From contig JASANG010003630.1 in NCBI GenBank assembly GCA_030248215.1, forward strand, positions 1 to 64,000: a stretch of DNA of 64,000 nt. Reading direction: 5' to 3'. The position numbers and the translations under genes were made by a program. Source of the DNA: Enoplolaimus lenunculus (Eukaryota > Nematoda > Enoplea > Enoplida > Thoracostomopsidae). Of this stretch, positions 44,690 through 56,400 are shown piece by piece. The notes under the pieces are model-generated. The model saw only the letters and a list, made by a program, of their open reading frames with translations, was not told where the DNA came from and did not search any database. Positions within the stretch are counted from its first letter, which is position 1; each line of letters opens with the position of its first letter.

Positions 44690-46990
44690 CGTTGACCACA
44701 ATGGTCCTCACAAGGTCTACACGCGCCTGGCTCAATTAATACAAGACGGACATATTACAGTTTTTGGATTACGTTTCTGCGATACCAGCTACAAGTTGCA
44801 AAGGCGACTCAACAGAAAGAAACGTCGGCAGCGTCACTTGTTCAGAGTCTACCGCAAATGGTTATGCGTAGTCAACTCGATGGCCATGCTGCACAAGCCA
44901 ATTTGTCACCGAAAAATCGACTTGATCAAGCAACCAGAATCAGAACAAGCAACAATGGCGATGGTGGAGAAGGACTGGCAATATGCAGCAGTCTACGGCG
45001 TGTTCTAACGCGACAATGTTCCACTATGGTGTGGTAACGCAGCAAGCCGTGTCGATGTCGCGTGATGGTACCGTTGGACAAACATCTTTGGGACTGATCA
45101 GTGTCGATGGATAACCGACCGTTGGCAGAAATAAGTTCGTCAGGTATCTCGGCGGCAGAGATGGATAAAATGTATGCATGACGGGTTCGATAGTAGTTTT
45201 GAACACACGTATAGGCGTGGGCACCGTTGTTGTTAGTCAAATAATGATGAAGGCCCAAAGCGAAGCAGACAATCTTCGTCCCATTCGACTAAAAAACTAC
45301 CTGAATTTGGCGATTTGACATTCGAAAAAGACAAGAAAATTTTGAACCCTATATTTCAGCAAAATGTGAAGAAAAGTTTGCTTGAGGAAAAGGATGCCCC
45401 TTTGCCTGTTAAAAGTCAAGCTGTATTTGAAACAAACGTTATGTAAGATGCTAAGTTTAAAAATGTGGTAGACATATTTTTCGGACTGATGTTCAACCGG
45501 ATATGGGACAACAGTCAACGCCAATGACTGTGAACGACAGCTGGCATGTCTTGCCGCATATATACAATACATAATGTGCAGAAAATCGGTACTCAACCAC
45601 CTTTAGTTCAACCGTCAATCAGTGTGCCGACGATACATGTGAAGGAACGATGGTAAATGTTTCCGCGGAAGGTGCGACCGTCGCGACCGGTGCAGTTGGT
45701 TTTGCGACGGATTTATCAACAGCGGCATCGGTGGGGGTTAAATCGGCGACAAATGTTCCAAAGAAATGGACACAGTTCGATTACGATTCACCCTAACGGG
45801 ACACAGTTCGATTACGATGCATCACACTATGACAGTTTGAATCAACCAGCCGATCGTTGTCGATGGTGTTCAATATGGCGACGTGTCAGCGACAGCGTAT
45901 ACGAGTGGTCAATTTTTCCCACCGCCTGCATCCGACATAGATCAAACACAATCGAGAACTGCAGTTGATGGCGTGCTCAAAGAATTGGGACTAATGGGCC
46001 CACATCTGGCACAACGATATGGCGGTCAAAGTGGATATGGAACACAGGCTGTCCGTATGAATTTTGAAGCTACGTGTACAGTGGTTCGATCGCAGTTCGA
46101 ACAAGTCAAGTCGAAGTCGGGTGACATTTAGACAACCGCGGCGGCTCAAGCGCCCCTAATGTGAAGTGAACAAACGCAGATTGTCAAATCAAACGACGGT
46201 TGGTAATGTTGAGCAACCGACTTACGCTCAAGCCGTGCTTGATCAATGACAATTGGCGATGACTGGTACGAACCAGGTAACACAGAGTGGCAGCAACAGT
46301 CTCCATGTCTGGTATGGTTGGTCACCCGCAAACGTATCCATCTGTTGGTGGTGCAGCTTCGATGCAAGTGACATGTGGTTATCCAAAATGGAGTCTCGGT
46401 GACACATTGATGTACGATCCTTAGGCACAAGGCGCCGTCGTGCGAGTTACGGGAGCACAACAGGCCGGTCCTGCACAACAGGCCGGTCCTGCCCCTGCTC
46501 AACAACAGCAACAAAGGGATCCATCAAACGAATTGTTTTTCCAAAGCTTGCCGTTGAAACAACGTATGGCGTTTACGACTGTATGGTACCGACCCGATGG
46601 AGTCACATCAACACGTATTGACTAACGCAAGCTGGACTGGGACAGGCATCGCATGCTGTGCCGAGTGGGAACGTCTACGTTGGACATGCAACCGGAAACA
46701 ACAGACCACCACCTTCGTTGGGTCAACAGACCCAAAACAGAGCCCAATGGGTCGGACACGGAATGTTATGTGTCTTGCCAAACTCTTGCGTACAAGTCTA
46801 GTCGCATTTAACAAAGTGTTGGTCGACTCAGATCAAGACAGGAACCCCCTCAGCACCATACGAGCTCAACAGACGATATACCGTTTTTCCTCAGTGGATT
46901 ATCGTTCATCTAAGGATGTAAACGTGTGCCGTCGAAATATTTTCGTCCAACAGCTCCATGATTCATACGATATCTAGTTCGTGTACGATA
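44690..46990 (+). pseudogene. Decayed intronless coding-like tract, Gln/Gly/Ser/Pro-rich protein
   Basis: About 2.3 kb of higher-GC, codon-like sequence with no visible introns. It is open only in pieces, in shifting frames. Fragments on the plus strand include SLVQSLPQMVMRSQLDGH, FGDLTFEKDKKILNPIFQQ, HPNGTQFDYDASHYDSLNQ, TAVDGVLKELGLMGPHLAQR, GHPQTYPSVGGAASMQV, a Gln run (APAQQQQQRDPSNELFFQSL) and PPPSLGQQTQNRAQW. Compositionally it resembles a low-complexity nuclear regulatory protein, but I do not recognise the family. The likeliest reading is an old processed (reverse-transcribed) copy of a host mRNA; a remnant of a transposon gene is possible. Confidence 0.45.
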
Positions 46991-48180
46991 TCGAGTTCGC
47001 TAAGGGTCCGTAGGCTGAGAGTTCGATCCCTGCTCAGGAGGCCCGATTTTCCAGCTCAGCTGCTTAGTTGAAACGTCCGAAGGGCCGGTTACTACCAAGA
47101 CTGATATTCCCCTTAATTGCTCCGAAACATATGGCCTCGCCGGTATCGAAGCCTGAACGTCTATACTACCCCTTACACGATGCGGATGGTATCATAACTT
47201 TCTTTAGTACTATATGTGCACCTGTGACTTAGCATTACACAAACTATGCATGTACATACATATGCACCACGTATACCAACACATTTGCAACAGCCTCCAG
47301 TTCATATTCCACATGTCATCGCTTTCCAATAATTTTCCAAAAATTGTAAAATTTTAGTGTTTCATGGCGTTAGTATCAGTGTCAATCACCTCACAAATTT
47401 CTGTTGCAGTAGCTATGACTCCCAAAGCATAGATTTTTCTATTATGAAACTAAAGAAAAATATTTTGCATAGGAAATCATTTTCAAGTTCCGAATAATAT
47501 ACAAATGTAGAGGCTTCAGCGAGCAACGGTATAAAAAATTACTGTTCTAAGGTGACTAAAATTATTAACCGTACGAGCAGCATATGCCGTTAGAAACATG
47601 CACACACTACTAAAACAAACTGTTCAGGAATGGGTATAAAGAACTCAGTTTAATAACAAACTCTGTTGCAATAAAATGTCCTAATACAATTAGAACTTGT
47701 CTTTTTGTAGAGCCCAAGGACGACGCACACGCTCAGACAATGCCGGAGCAGACAGGGGTGAGGGCTTCCAAATAATTCTGAGTGGGGCTTTCAAACTCAC
47801 GAACGAAGCGAGCATGAAGCCAAATACATGTTGTAACTTCGGCAGTTTTTCTTTCAACATGCTGGGGTGGGAGCCTTTTACAGGTAGTGGCCCTTCCAAA
47901 TGGCGGTATGGGGGTGGCTGCTCGGGCCCTGCCCTCTGCTACAGCATTCCTAAATGTCAATGCAGCCATACTGCACAATGCTTATTTGCCGACAATATAA
48001 AACGGGACACTGTATGTAGGTCTATTGTTTCACAGCCCTCACAGTGTGGATTTCTTTCAGAATTTGAGAAATTTGCAGGCCGTTAATAAATTTATGGTTT
48101 TTGGCTGCACTGTTGCCGAAAACACCAAATTGTCTACTAATTTGTATTTGTATTAAGTGAGATTCGGTGAAACTAAGTTT
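46991..48180. other. Intergenic, tRNA-like fragment and unplaced sequence
   Basis: GAGAGTTCGATCCCTGCTC at about 47017-47035 resembles a tRNA B box/T arm, with no matching 5' half. About 47700-47960 is GC-richer (GTGGCCCTTCCAAATGGCGG) and unrecognised. No gene supported. Confidence 0.35.
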
Positions 48181-48185
48181 TGTAA

Positions 48186-48313
48186 ACCCTGACTCCGACA
48201 GAGTCAAGTTCGATTCACTGTTGACTCTGCTGGAGTCAAATTTGACTTAGTTTGTTTAGTCAGGAAAAACCTGTCCGAGAGAGTCAATTTGACTCCCCAT
48301 TTTTTACAGTGTA
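48186..48313. repeat. GAGTCAA-rich MITE fragment ending in TTTACAGTG
   Basis: Repeated GACTCTGCTGGAGTCAAATT and GAGAGTCAATTTGACTCC words, right end TTTTTTACAGTG before TA. Similar to the MITE at 31591-31753; the left terminus is unclear. Confidence 0.5.
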
Positions 48314-48714
48314 AGCAGTTAAAATTATCGGCTTAGGCGATGAAACTGCGAGTTTTACAAAATTATTTTGTATGGTAGGCGGTAAAACTGCAAGTTTTAC
48401 AAAATTAATTTGTTTGGTGCTTTTATTTTAACATCTGGTGCAATAATTCACAGGTAAAAAATTGCTGAGAGTTCGTAAAATAAGCGTAAAACCATTGTAT
48501 ATTTTGAGTGTTTAACGAAAAACCAAAGACACGCGAATGCAAACTATTATACTATGATTAACTTGATGTAAAATGCATATATTTGTGTGTTTTTGCATTT
48601 CTGCAACGCTTAGTGGAAATAAATTTTTTAATTTCTTCTCAGGCCTTAAAACCGTAACCTAGAGGGAGCAAAACTATAAGTAATGCTTTAATGGGCGGCC
48701 GGCCGAAACGGCCA

Positions 48715-48800
48715 ATGTTACTTTTAGGGGCGTCCAGGGTTCTGGTGCGCCTATAAAAGACTAGGTTTAGATTCAAAATTACATTTTTTGCTTGCTTAGG
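48715..48800. repeat. Partial copy of the TGTTACTTTAAGGG MITE
   Basis: AATGTTACTTTTAGGGGCGTC, given as AATGTTACTTTTAGGGGC, then TTCTGGTGCGCCTATAAAAG and GGTTTAGATTC. Matches the left part of 30040-30120 and confirms where that element was split. Confidence 0.65.
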
Positions 48801-48851
48801 CTTGTGTCCTTTGGCTGAGTTTCCCGAGTGAAGAAACTGCTCGATACACGT

Positions 48852-49020
48852 AAAGTGACGATCCAGGATTTCAAAATGGGGGGCAAAATTTCACAGGTAA
48901 TAAACTAATTTTTCATCCACACACAAACTACGAACTATTGCCATAAAATTGCTATATAATTTTTGTCGAGATGCTGTTGGGGGAGCCACGGCCGGGGTGC
49001 CCCCCCATGGATCCGCCATT
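48852..49020. mobile_element. hAT-type MITE (GGCGGATCC ends)
   Basis: 169 bp. Left end AAAGTGACGATCCAGGATTT, right end CCCATGGATCCGCCATT. Flanked by an 8-bp target duplication ATACACGT (48844-48851) / ATACACGG (49021-49028), 7 of 8 identical, as expected for hAT transposition. Interior matches 59023-59193 in the opposite orientation (CTGTTGGGGG, TATATAATTTTTGTCGAG). Confidence 0.8.
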
Positions 49021-49350
49021 ATACACGGATGTGCTATAAAAAGCACATAATCCAAATATTGTAGCTTACAGTGCAAACCTACTCAATTTAACAGCATGGA
49101 GACACAAATTATATACTCCATTTTTAATGATTTAAGATGACGAAACGCAAGATATAAAAGTTGATCACGAACAGAAAGTGTGATCCTGGTTAAAGAAGCC
49201 CTTAACCTCTTCTCACATTGAAATGCCTATAGGCAACTAAGCGCAGTGTATATACGCTGAATAATATATATCGCAACCGTGTTGAACAATTGCAACACGT
49301 ATACATAGTATTAAATCACCACAAGAGGTGAGAGCCCCTTCGGGCTCGAG

Positions 49351-49418
49351 CGTCAAGCTCCTATAGCTGAGTGGTGATGGTATACGCCTCCCATTCCAGT
49401 CACCGGAGTTCGAATCCT
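49351..49418 (+). repeat. Degenerate tRNA-like sequence (A and B boxes)
   Basis: TAGCTGAGTGGTGATGG fits an A box and GGAGTTCGAATCC a B box at tRNA-like spacing, with CTCCCAT in the anticodon-loop position (Gly CCC-like). The acceptor arms pair poorly (GCT with AGC only), so this is more likely a tRNA pseudogene or SINE head than a working tRNA. Confidence 0.4.
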
Positions 49419-50483
49419 AGCATAAAAGGTCTCAGGGGAAATAGAAAATATTCATGTGAGGAAGGGTTAAAGATTCTGTTTCCGACTCGTATTACTTTTA
49501 GTGGTGTACCATTTGCGCAGGAAACTCTATATAGCTGGGAGTAAAACTTACCACTATTCGCCCCAAGTCCATAGGCTCTGTCGATTGGCATATTTTGTCT
49601 AACTTATACAAAAAATATTGATCCAGAGGAGGCACATTGGCACCTTAATAAAAAATCGAATTTTTCAAAGATTCAAATTTGGGCGTGGAATGATTAGTAG
49701 AGATCATTAGAGGCTTTTATGAGTCAAGAGTGCATCGAAATATAATAGACAAACGTTTTTGTATCTATTACCTCTCAAGACAATTTCTAGGTTTTCTCTG
49801 ATCGAACGTTTAAACTGCTGAATCTTGGCGACAACAGCGAGCTTGAAGCGAGACGTATGTTTGTGTTAGTATACGGTAAATAAAGGCAAACTTGCAATTT
49901 TATTTTTTAGCTGAATATTTTATGCGGTTCGCGATAAAACGTTCTGTCACAGCTGCGCAGCCTGAATCGTATCGACGATTCTTTGGTTTAACATTGCATT
50001 GAGCAATTGTTTCTAGTTAATAGCGGTATACGAACGTAAAGCCTAAACGAAATGTTCAGATTCATGATTAGTACACAGCATTTTGGATGGACTCAAAATT
50101 TTCAAATACAAATTTTGACATTCAATACATTTTTATTCTTTCCGTAAATGCCACACACTTCAGCGAGATGCCACTTTAGAGTTTAAATAAGGTATAAACG
50201 TATTCTGCAGAGCGAATCAGGGGGCGCAGCCAGAATTTCATTTGTGGACGATATATAATCTGACTTAAATAGAATGTTTTGATCAAATGAGGAAGCGAAA
50301 AATATTATTTTCGACTTTGAGGCTGTGCAGCAAGTTAATTCGAAAACCTACGTATATATATGTGTCCCTGTAGTACATAAATTTATATTTGATTTGAATC
50401 AATCTTCATATCCTCCCGTTGCATACACTCCTTAAGAGAATACGTCATTTCGAACCGAGTGCTTCGCTAATCAAAATCGAGAA
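49419..50483. other. Intergenic, 3' flank of the acyl-CoA synthetase gene
   Basis: 49660-49905 is the partner of the dispersed repeat at 12780-13090. TTTATT at 50132-50137 (AATAAA on the minus strand) is a candidate polyadenylation signal about 350 nt after the stop. Nothing else recognised. Confidence 0.4.
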
Positions 50484-53426
50484 TTAAGCTATATGCGGAG
50501 TCACGTGTTCGAGGTTGAGCTCCTTTGTTGCAATTTCGCTCATGCGGTACTTTTGTACTTTGCCCGTCACCGTCACGGGAAATTCTTCGTGCCTTTTAAA
50601 CGCGATGTATTTTGGAATTTTGAAATATGACAACTGAAATAATGGCAAACTCGTAACCTAGTAGGGCTAGGGGGCTTAGTTCACTGGAAAGTTTTCCCCC
50701 AAAATAAATTTTCAACCATGCAAGTCAATAAAAACCCTTGCATGCCCCCGTGAAAATTTTTTAGTCCTCCCAAAGCAAGGTGAGCTGCCTCCGTGCCCGT
50801 TATATATGTCTATATTAACGAAGCTAATGTCCATAACAGGTAATTAATTTGGGCATCGTACCAGCTAATTTTTAAGTTTTTATAATTTTATATAAAAACG
50901 TGACAACTACAACCACGGTAATAATTGTTTGTTGTATTGTTTTAGGATACTTACAGGTGTTGCAAATTATGCCGAATTTTTCGTCTGTGGTCAACTGTCA
51001 TAGTCTATTAAGAAACTATGGAGTTGAAATTATAACATTATCACTCTAATATTTTCATAAGGCTTGCATATATTGGATAGGTTATACAGGTTAATATATT
51101 TTGGACATAGACAATCGAAAATTGATTTTAGTTTTGCCCAACATGAAACCAACAAACAGTATTAAAAACAACTAGAATGATCATTTATTTAGTCTATTTT
51201 GCATCAAACACCATACCGGTTCCGTAGTGTTGTGCGCCGGCCAGGAACCGGCCAGCCGGCCATTGATCAGTCGACCAACCAAAAGTATTGGCCGGCCGCC
51301 GGTCATCCTACCGGACACTAATTGCTTATCACAGCAAAAGCTAAAACCGCAAGTACATCACTAATTTAATGTTTAATCATATTTAGATTTTGATTTAAAA
51401 ACTTTTTGCTGAAATCTGAAATATTGCCTATTGTTATCATTATGATCAGCGTTAATAATATTGAATCACTAGTTGAAACCACTTTGGCTGCAGTTGTATT
51501 TTAAACAGCTCGTGTGGTGAGATAAAGCGCTTCAGATGATCTGGATCCCATTGCCTTTCAGAAAAACAAAGTGAAATCTCTCACTGGAGTATATATAGAA
51601 TTACTGAGCCTAAAATAATTGGTATAGCGTCTAGTAACGTAACGATATGGATCATTACAAAAACGCTTGATAATATTTAAAATTTGTATATTGGCCTGCC
51701 GGCGGCCAATAACCGGCCCGGCAGGTCAAACGTGAAGTTGACCACCGGCAGGCCAGCAGACAAAGTGGTAATTGCACAACACTACTGTTCCGTGGCAATT
51801 TGAGATATTAATAAAAGTACCAGCTTACACTATTATTACAATAAACCCAAAATTATAAGTCAGTTGCCGATGCGTTCTTATTCGATTTTATAGTTTCACT
51901 AACTTGACTTTTGCAGAAATCTCGAATTTCTTGTTCTGTGATGCTGTCGTTAGTGCCTACAATCCACGCGCATATTTCTTCGCCTAATCTTGCGTCAGGA
52001 ACTCCAAACACCTGCAATACAGAAAACTATTCAAAGCGGTTGTCATATGTCAGCAGCCAAACCCAACCTCGTCTCCACCAAATTTGATACTGCAAAAAGC
52101 ACAATGTCCCTATATTTGTTTTGCTGTTCACGTTAATAGCTTCCAGACGCATAAGAGTATTTTCCTATATTTTTGTCAGCAACGCATAGCGGCGAACAGC
52201 GGCAGCCGAAAAAGGAAAGTATAGCATAACCCTTATTCTTGAAGATATAGTGTAGGAGATTGCTAGCCTATTTAAATATGTTTTGTAGGAATTGTTTTAG
52301 ACCTATAACTTAATAAAAATATTTGCTTAATCCGTGCGCATTAGAAGGCCGGTAAGAGGCTCAGCACCTGCAAAAGTTTTCTCCCCCTACAAAAGTTTCA
52401 AACTTGCTTGTAAGTCACCGAAACCTTGGTATACCTTTGTAACACTTCTTATTCTCCGCTTATAGCAAGATGAGCTGGCTACAGATCTGATGTGCAACCG
52501 GATCTGAAACATATTTAAAGCAAAGACGCTATTCTCTTTTGAAGGAGCCGGGAGCAGGGCTCGAGGCAGCATGTACCGTATGATTGACCACACGAATTAA
52601 CCTATAGTACCTGTACGTCAGCAACTCCAGGATGCTCATTAATAACTTGCTCGATCTCAGTTGGATACACATTTTCACCGCCACGTACAATCATGTCTTT
52701 AATTCGACCAACAATCTTGCAGTAACCATTCTCGTCCAAAATAGCAATATCACTTAAACAGAACATTTTGGCCGTCCGGCTATATCCGGTTCTGCGCTGT
52801 CTGGCGCGGTCCTGTATCGTATGCAAATTGCGGTACGACAGGATACAGTACCATGTACAGATTTATAAATATTTTTCACTTGCAGTACCGTATGGCTCAA
52901 AACGGGACCACATGACTTTCATAACGCCACCGTAAACTTTCACACATGCAAAATTATTCTAGTAATTCTAAGTTATAATGATGTACCATACAGAGGTCTT
53001 TATGAAATTTTGTTCTTGAGCGCTCTCCAGCTACGTGAACACCATAATAGAGCAAATACGTTTTGGCCCAGGTCAAATATAGGGGCGTGTTTACTAAGCC
53101 TAACCTAAACGAAAGCCTAAACCTTATCCGATGCCTAAGCCAAAACATTGGCGTAATTCTAAGATTGAGCCTAAGCATAAGTTTAAGCCTCCCATTCTCT
53201 ATTAAGTTCCCAAGTCTTTCTGCGTCCAAGTGGGACGGCACCTATAATAAAGATGGACCGACGTCTTCAACGCTTACCCTGATCTGTACCAGCGATCGTT
53301 ACCGATAACTTCCGCAGTTTTAGTTTCATCATTCCAATACCCGACCATCGTCATGTAACCTCGAAGATACAGTTCACCACGAGATCCAACCGGAACAATT
53401 CTGCCTTCGCCGTCAACAATTTTTGC
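50484..53426 (-). CDS. ACSF2: ACSF2-type synthetase C-terminal exons
   Basis: Exons 53426-53278 ([17 protein letters not shown] ... RWYRSG), 52752-52611 ([30 protein letters not shown]), 52011-51904 ([15 protein letters not shown]) and 50633-50484 ([23 protein letters not shown], ending TPHIA). The C-terminal catalytic lysine (in TGKVQK) is intact, so the enzyme looks functional. Confidence 0.95.
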
Positions 53427-56400
53427 CTACAAAGTTTATTATCAGGGTACAACCGGACGTCTGTTTGCGGCATCCGCTCCTACAGAAAATCGACCTCCGG
53501 CTGGGACTCCGGTATAATTTTTCGCGGAGGTTCCAGCAATTTTGACAGTGAAGTTTTTCGTAGTTTTAAACAAATTGTATCGTTCGCTGCGTTCTTGCTA
53601 TAAATTTGGTTCTGTTTTGAAATAACACTGTCCAGCTTTTTTTAAATTAACCTTAAACCAAAATTTTTCACAAGACCTATATATATTTGCGGAAATTAAA
53701 TTAAACATTGTTTAAACTGTATGACCCGAACATAAGAGGCTGGTTATTCGGTTACTGTAGTGACCCGAATAAGAAGGAGAACTGATATTTATTTGGCCTC
53801 TCCAGAGGATACCCCCTTGTTATTCGGTTACTGACTTATTTATTTTTAACCCACGCTCTACCGCCCTTCGTTACTGATATATATCCGGTACTGCAATTAT
53901 CCGTTGAATTAAGTGATTATTTGTCTTGTGTCAATAGTTTGACCGATAATACAAGGTTGTACTTAGGAATGTACTTTCAAAATTTAAGTATGCTTTAAAG
54001 TTTCGAACTCAAATTATTTGGTCCTGTAGTCGTTTATGCGGTACAATTAGGGATAATTGACATTTACACACTCTAACTAGGTTTAGGGACTCTAGCCGCT
54101 TACGGACTCTTATTAGAAATACGGATTCTTATTGATTTGGACTCAAAATGGGGACCCACCCCCTCTTATTACCCCCCACTTATTCGGGTCAATACAGTAC
54201 GATCTGTTATATATTTTCAACCCGTCCTCCGCCGCCCTTCGTTACTGATTATATCCGGTATTGCAACTATCCGTTGAATTAAACGTTTATTTGTCTTGTA
54301 TCAAAAGCTTGAGCGATAATGCAAGATTATACTTAGGAAAGTCCTTTCAAAACTTAAGTAGGTTTTAAAGTTTAGAACTTAACTTTATTTGGTCCTGGAG
54401 TCATTTACGCACCACAATTAAGGATAATTCACGTTTATGGACTCTAATTAGGGTTTAGGTACTGTATCCGCTTATGAACTCTTATTAGGTATACGGACTC
54501 CTATTGATTGAAACTCGAAATGGGGACCCCCGTTTATTACCTTCCTCTTAATTATGTCTGGAATTCCAGACTTATTTTTCAAAATTTTCAGAAATATGGG
54601 GATTGAAATTTTTCAGAGTTAAAAGCCTGAAATTTAAAACTTTGCTTCATGAACAATTAAGACAAATATTTCTGTAACATAAGACAAATATATACCTTTG
54701 AAACACAAGATAAAACTTTTCCTCAACCAAGTAACCCAATTCTACAATCTAATATACGTCCAAGACATCACTTAGGTTAAGGGAGCCTAAGCTTAACCCG
54801 AAGTATCTTTGAAATTTGATCAATTTACTGCGCTCCTAAGAATATATAAACGGAGCAACTTTTCTTACATACATAAAATTCAGAAAATTGATCTTGAATA
54901 TAAGACAACTATTTCTTGAAAGGAAGGAATTTATGTCTGATAACTTGGCAGCAGTAATTTCTTAAATATAAGACATGTTTTGTTTTAACCATTTTAGACA
55001 TGAACATCTGAGCTGTTTAAAGCTATTAATGTCTGAAATAAAAGAAATTTATGTGTGAAAAACTTAAGAAAGTAGGAGTTTTGAAATTTCCAAACAATTT
55101 ATTTTGTGTGTACTTCCTACAAAAATTTTTGTCTACTCTAGAATATTTTAAGTCACTTAGAGTTAAAGTACTGAAACAAAAGAGCTGATTCTATAAAAAA
55201 TATATCTGTGGTAAAACAGTGTGAAGCGATCGTCACTATGTTTACTCACGACCCCCACATTCAATTGCGTCTTTTACAAAATTTCCACCGTTTCTTGACT
55301 AGTTGTTAATATTTGTGACTAAATAATTCAGTGAAAATTTTTTACCTCAGTATGATCGGAAACATGACCAACTGTTTTTGTTTTCAGTTCAACAGAATCG
55401 TCAATAAAATTTTGGAACGTCACAGGACTGGTCTCTGTTGAGCCATACACAACCTAAAAAATGTTGTCATTAATTGCAATATAATTTATAAGGTTAACCA
55501 AAATTGCAGCACAACACAATAAACCGCTTGCGCAAAAGACGTTAAATTCTAGCCAAACACTAAAAATTGGTCCTTTGAAATTCATACGTAAAATCTTGGG
55601 GCATACAAGGTTGGTCCCCACACTAACGTCTAAGACAGGCATCCTTTGCGGGTACCCTTATGGTTGATCGAAATTCGTTACTAGGTCTAGGTGTGCTAAC
55701 CTGCTCAATCTAGTTCGGGATGGAAATATCCATCCTAGGCCCGCAGTGCGCATGCACTCATAGCTTACCTGTTACTACCAAACACAAAATATCGCTCGGA
55801 CAAAGCGACTTGGTAAAACTTCCAGATGGCGACAAAGCCGGGTGCAACTTATGCACCCCGGAACCTTAAATTTTAGGAAGGAAAAATTCTGGGGTTAGGA
55901 GACTCATATCCTAGCGCAATCCTGCCCCTGGGCAAAACTTCTGACTACCGTTTCAGGCCATTACCTCTACTATTTGGTGTGGGCAGGAAAAATATTAGAG
56001 TGTGGGGTTGAAACAATTTTTTGGTAAAAAGTGTTGGGCAAAAAGTGAAAAAGAAAACGTGTGACCCATACCGTCCATTATGGGACTGCAGGAAATTTTA
56101 CATGCGCATTTATCAAAAATTGCTAGTTTACTCGGGAAACATAGAGAGAAAGAAAGAATGAAAGGAAACTACAAAAAAGGAATTCCCATTGTTCGGATCT
56201 GGTAACAACAAAATCTGACGCAAGTTCGCTCGAGCGCGCAATGAGCTCGCCTACGTCAGAGTCAACAAACACAATCCCGACCCCGGCGGGTTTCGCGTAC
56301 GTAACAATCGGTGAAAACAACAATCTCAAGTCCAAACTAGGAACCCATAACAAGTTTTTGGTCTCATCCATGTGCTAAACGCACGATTTATTATCGAAAT

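Noticed and set aside
44529-45008. A 159-codon plus-strand gene
   Set aside because: Another frame over the same bases gives the more protein-like Gln/Ser-rich reading, which belongs to the decayed tract; the first 60 codons are MITE sequence.
49351-49418. A working tRNA-Gly gene
   Set aside because: A and B boxes are present, but the acceptor and anticodon stems pair poorly; kept only as a tRNA-like repeat.
56123-56371. Minus-strand 82-codon frame in an ACSF2 intron
   Set aside because: No recognised family, no fitting splice sites, and it lies between exons that already join in phase.
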